Assembly (NCBI GenBank): GCA_025210485.1
Contig: JAOARN010000025.1
Location: 1 to 38,430 of the forward strand
DNA length: 38,430 nucleotides
Direction of reading: 5' to 3'
Source: Marinifilaceae bacterium
Lineage (GTDB): Bacteria; Bacteroidota; Bacteroidia; Bacteroidales; Marinifilaceae
The notes beneath the pieces were generated by a model. That model worked only from the letters and a program-made list of their open reading frames with translations, had not been told where the DNA came from and ran no database searches. The position numbers and the translations under genes are program-made. Shown one piece after another: positions 35,678-38,430 of the stretch (the first letter of the stretch is position 1; each line of letters starts with the position of its first letter).

Positions 35678-37252
35678 TTAGTTTTCTGATTCTTCAAGCA
35701 TTCCCGATTCTGTCATAACGAAGACTTTATTTAAGTCACCTCGATGAAAGTATGATCGTTTGTAATTAGAAAAATTATCAATTTCGGACATCGAATCATC
35801 TATGTATATTTTTTGTCCTTCAGGTAGATATATAACAACACTAATTGCCTGACTTCTGTATAATTGGTCGCCATGAATAAGAAAATATTTATCAAGTACC
35901 AGATGCCCATTATCATTATCCCATTGGTATCCAATATTACTAATATTCATTTTAGCTTTATCAGAATCCGAGCCATTAGCATTTTTTATTAGCTTGATTT
36001 CTATTTTATTATTATAGGATTTCTCGATTTGAATATCTGGCATTCCAACTATATATTCTCTATTTTCGTCGCGTATCTTTTTAAGATTATTATAATGTAG
36101 AATAACATCACTTGATTGGAATCCGATATTATCAATATTGGCAAGATATAAAACCTGTTTCGCTGTTACATCTTCAATTGCTGCGATTTCAGTTTGTTTA
36201 TTCTCTGTTTTGATATTATTAAGTCCCTTTAGAAATATACCACCACTTATCATAATGGCAAGAATCCATGCTCCTAGTGCCGAAAGTCCAATATATTTAC
36301 TCTTGAATTTTATATTGAAAATCATTTTTATTCCTGCATATATTAGCATTAAAAGTGGAATTGCAAGTATCAGGCTTGCGCAAAAAGAAAATAGATTTAA
36401 TTCAAATTTTGAAGAGAAAAAACTCGATAAAGCAATTACAGATGCATCAATATTTGGAGATATAGATAATGCTGTATCTACAAAAAATAATGACCAAACA
36501 AAGCTAATTAATGAAGTGAATCCTATAAATATAAAGATAATACCTAATACGATTACAACTAGTTTTAATACTAATCTGAATATGACAGTTAAGAATTGTA
36601 TGATTTTATCAAAAATATCTGAAAAGTGATGAGAGTTTTTACTCCTCAAATTTTCAAAATTTTTTTTTACATCTTCGTATTCTTCTTTTATGGTACGTTC
36701 GATATTTGAGATATTAACTCTTTCTCCTTTCATTTGCAATTTTTGGGCAGCTGTCACAGCCTTTGGTATTGCTATCCATAGTATTATGTAAAGTATTATT
36801 GGGAATCCAAAACCTGCTATTGTTAAGGCTGCAAAAACTATTCGAAGTAAAATATTACTAATACCTAAATAGGCTCCAAGTCCACTACAAACACCACCAA
36901 AAACTCTTTGTTCTGAGCTTCTAAAGAGTTTTCTTTTACTATTTGATTTTGTGTCTTTTCCCTCTGTTTGAAAGTTCGATTCATCGTCCATTTCAAATAT
37001 ATCTTCAGGTCTTCCTAGTTTTTCTATTAATTCTTCAATCATCTCAATAGTGATGATTAGAAGCTCATTGTTTTTTTTGTCTATAAATATTTCTGCAATT
37101 CTTGTTTCTATATCTATATAAATTTCTCTACCTTCTTCTGTTTTTGAGTAATGAGAGTTTAGTCTATCAAGATAGATTTTTAGTTTTTCGTATGCATCAT
37201 CGTCTATGTGGAATACATTTCCTCGTATATTAATAGTAAGTGTCTTTTTCAT
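35678..37252 (-). CDS. PspC-domain membrane protein
   Basis: A 524-residue inner-membrane protein. Residues 1-~100 form a cytoplasmic region (starting MKKTLTINIRGNVFHIDDDA, with repeated acidic helices) typical of Bacteroidota PspC proteins. The PspC domain lies at about 106-168: RKLFRSSEQRVFGGVCSGLG, AYLGISNILLRIVFAALTIA and a membrane helix. Several more helices follow (about 225-340), then a periplasmic C-terminal half of about 180 residues, rich in beta strands. It is cotranscribed after the PadR gene (63-nt gap), so it is probably the regulated envelope-stress partner. PspC proteins sense or respond to membrane damage, but its exact role here is inference. Confidence 0.88.
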   Translation of the reverse strand: MKKTLTINIRGNVFHIDDDAYEKLKIYLDRLNSHYSKTEEGREIYIDIETRIAEIFIDKKNNELLIITIEMIEELIEKLGRPEDIFEMDDESNFQTEGKDTKSNSKRKLFRSSEQRVFGGVCSGLGAYLGISNILLRIVFAALTIAGFGFPIILYIILWIAIPKAVTAAQKLQMKGERVNISNIERTIKEEYEDVKKNFENLRSKNSHHFSDIFDKIIQFLTVIFRLVLKLVVIVLGIIFIFIGFTSLISFVWSLFFVDTALSISPNIDASVIALSSFFSSKFELNLFSFCASLILAIPLLMLIYAGIKMIFNIKFKSKYIGLSALGAWILAIMISGGIFLKGLNNIKTENKQTEIAAIEDVTAKQVLYLANIDNIGFQSSDVILHYNNLKKIRDENREYIVGMPDIQIEKSYNNKIEIKLIKNANGSDSDKAKMNISNIGYQWDNDNGHLVLDKYFLIHGDQLYRSQAISVVIYLPEGQKIYIDDSMSEIDNFSNYKRSYFHRGDLNKVFVMTESGMLEESEN

Positions 37253-37315
37253 ATTGCAAATAGTTTTAGGATCTTGATTATAGCTTTATTAAGTTAAGTA
37301 AAAAATCTTAGCTAG

Positions 37316-37642
37316 TTATACATTCTTTATAGAATTTACTGCTTCAACAAGTTCATTCCAGGATTGATCTAGATCGTTTAGAAATTCGCTTCCTTCTTCC
37401 GAAATTGAATAGTATTTTCTAGGTGGTCCCTGACTTGATTCTTCCCATCTGTAAGTTAGTAGTCCAGCATTCTTTAATCGTGTTAGTAGAGGGTATAAAG
37501 TGCCTTCGACTACTATCATTTTCCCTTCTTTCAGTTTATTTATAATATCTGATGCATAGGCGTCTTTCCTGCTTAGTATAGATAGTATACAATATTCAAG
37601 AATACCCTTCCGCATTTGAGCTTTTGTATTTTCTATTTTCAT
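37316..37642 (-). CDS. PadR-family transcriptional regulator
   Basis: A 108-residue PadR-type winged-helix repressor. The helix-turn-helix domain has the family pattern: RKGILEYCILSILSRKDAYASDII near the start, then VVEGTLYPLLTRLKNAGLLTYRWEES, and GPPRKYYSISEEG as the beta-wing. It ends with a short dimerisation helix. It precedes the PspC gene in an apparent operon; this PadR-PspC pairing is frequent in Bacteroidota and in Firmicutes, and it suggests autoregulation of the pair. The effector is unknown. An inverted repeat at 37743-37786 is a possible operator. Confidence 0.92.
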   Translation of the reverse strand: MKIENTKAQMRKGILEYCILSILSRKDAYASDIINKLKEGKMIVVEGTLYPLLTRLKNAGLLTYRWEESSQGPPRKYYSISEEGSEFLNDLDQSWNELVEAVNSIKNV

Positions 37643-37742
37643 ATAGATTTTTTTTAGAAATTGATACTACTTTTCTTTTAGCTTTAGACTAATCTGAAAA
37701 ATTTGAATTAAGTATTTTTATAATACCTTTCTTTACATACAA

Positions 37743-37786
37743 TATTGCATAACAAATATACATATAAAAAATAGTAATATGCAATA
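37743..37786. promoter_or_regulatory. Inverted repeat upstream of padR
   Basis: TATTGCATA (37743-37751) and its exact reverse complement TATGCAATA (37778-37786), 26 bp apart, about 100 bp upstream of the PadR start. It may be an operator, but AT-rich DNA makes 9-bp pairs likely by chance. Confidence 0.25.
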
Positions 37787-37879
37787 CATAGTACCATGTT
37801 TTTTCAAAAATATTTTTTGTGTTGTATTGTAAGTGCCGAATATACAGTGGTTTTGGTTGTGAAAAAAAATGCGAGTTTT

Positions 37880-38345
37880 AACAGGATTGGACAGGATTAA
37901 TTGATTATTCAGGATAGACATGATTTGACACGATTTATTGATTATACAGGATTGACATGATTAAAGTATTTTGAAATTAGTAGATTCCAACATCCAACAT
38001 CCAAAATCCGAAATCCAAAATCGTCCTTCTGATAGCGAGGCAAGAGCAGAAGAATCTGACAGGATTAAATGATTATGCAGGATTTACATGATTTGACACG
38101 ATTTATTGATTATACAGGATTGACATGATTTTTAAATTAGTTGATTTGACACGATTAAATGATTATACACGATTCACATGATTTTTAAATTAGTAGATTC
38201 CGAAATCCAAAATCCAAAATCATAAATCCAAAATCGTCCTCCTGATAGCGAGGAACGAGCAGCACTTCGACTTCCCTCAGTAGCCATTTTTCTTTGAGAA
38301 TCGCAACGTTTTTGCGTCCTCCTGATAGCGAGGAACGAGCAAGAA
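37880..38345. repeat. Mosaic of short dispersed repeats
   Basis: Two interleaved families. Family A: a ~45-bp segment (CATGATTTGACACGATTTA... to ...GGATTGACATGATT) occurs almost unchanged at about 37917-37962 and 38085-38130, with degraded copies at about 37880 and 38143. Family B: TAGATTCC plus runs of AATCC and the module CGTCC(T/C)(T/C)CTGATAGCGAGG at about 38022, 38235 and 38315, the last two as TCCTC...GAGGA hairpins followed by AACGAGCA. CTTCGACTTCCCTCAGT at about 38265 resembles an intergenic repeat common in Bacteroidota. No coding function is evident. Confidence 0.85.
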
Positions 38346-38430
38346 GGATCTAATATAATTAAATGATTTACAGAATTTTTCTGATTTGAAAACTACTTGC
38401 TTATCAATTAGTTAGATTTCTCATCTTAGT

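Noticed and set aside
37733..37921. 62-codon minus-strand frame upstream of padR
   Set aside because: Its start lies in the repeat mosaic and its product has no family features; it overlaps the putative padR control region.

Overview
The window is AT-rich chromosomal DNA from a member of the Bacteroidota, most likely an anaerobic or marine Bacteroidales/Marinilabiliales-type organism (the order is my inference). The phylum call rests on a complete type IX secretion (T9SS) core operon (porP-gldK-gldL-gldM-gldN), a protein with a T9SS C-terminal sorting domain, DUF1573 and HU(CCDC81-type)-SPOR proteins, lipoproteins with an acid-rich stretch after the lipid cysteine, and several copies of the Bacteroidota -7 promoter element TAnnTTTG.

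Layout. 1-1.5 kb: a dispersed structured repeat, then a seven-Asp-box beta-propeller lipoprotein on the minus strand. 1.5-8.3 kb: a tripartite efflux operon (MacB-type ATPase, two paralogous FtsX/MacB permeases, periplasmic adaptor, TolC-type outer membrane protein) preceded by a candidate sigma-54 promoter and spaced 16-bp operator-like boxes. 8.3-12.1 kb: a TM2 protein, a small T9SS cargo, a second repeat copy and an S41 protease lipoprotein. 12.3-15.8 kb: ruvB, a DUF1573 protein and thiL. 16.3-22.5 kb: the T9SS operon with a long leader holding a 19-codon reading frame. 23.1-24.8 kb: a VOC/PhnB-like protein followed by three tandem ~410-bp repeat units. 25.3-27.9 kb: prs, rplY (bL25/CTC) and a membrane HU-SPOR protein. 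28.4-35.6 kb: a four-gene fatty-acid beta-oxidation operon (acyl-CoA ligase, thiolase, FadJ-type hydratase/dehydrogenase, acyl-CoA dehydrogenase). 35.7-37.6 kb: a PadR regulator with a PspC-domain membrane protein. 37.9-38.4 kb: a mosaic of short dispersed repeats.

How the parts work together. Most genes are ordinary housekeeping or envelope functions. The T9SS operon builds the trans-envelope motor and periplasmic ring; the 221-aa protein at 9.3 kb is a likely client. The beta-oxidation operon covers activation and all four steps of the cycle, with the electron-transfer flavoprotein encoded elsewhere. Four convergent gene pairs each share one symmetric, two-way terminator hairpin.

I found no CRISPR array, phage, transposase, toxin-antitoxin or defence system, and no tRNA or rRNA. 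The least explained structure is the ~410-bp hairpin-rich repeat family: at all three loci it starts 53-75 bases after a stop codon, in the same orientation as that gene, and begins with a terminator-like hairpin. The sigma-54-like efflux control region and two nearly leaderless promoters are the next most interesting signals.
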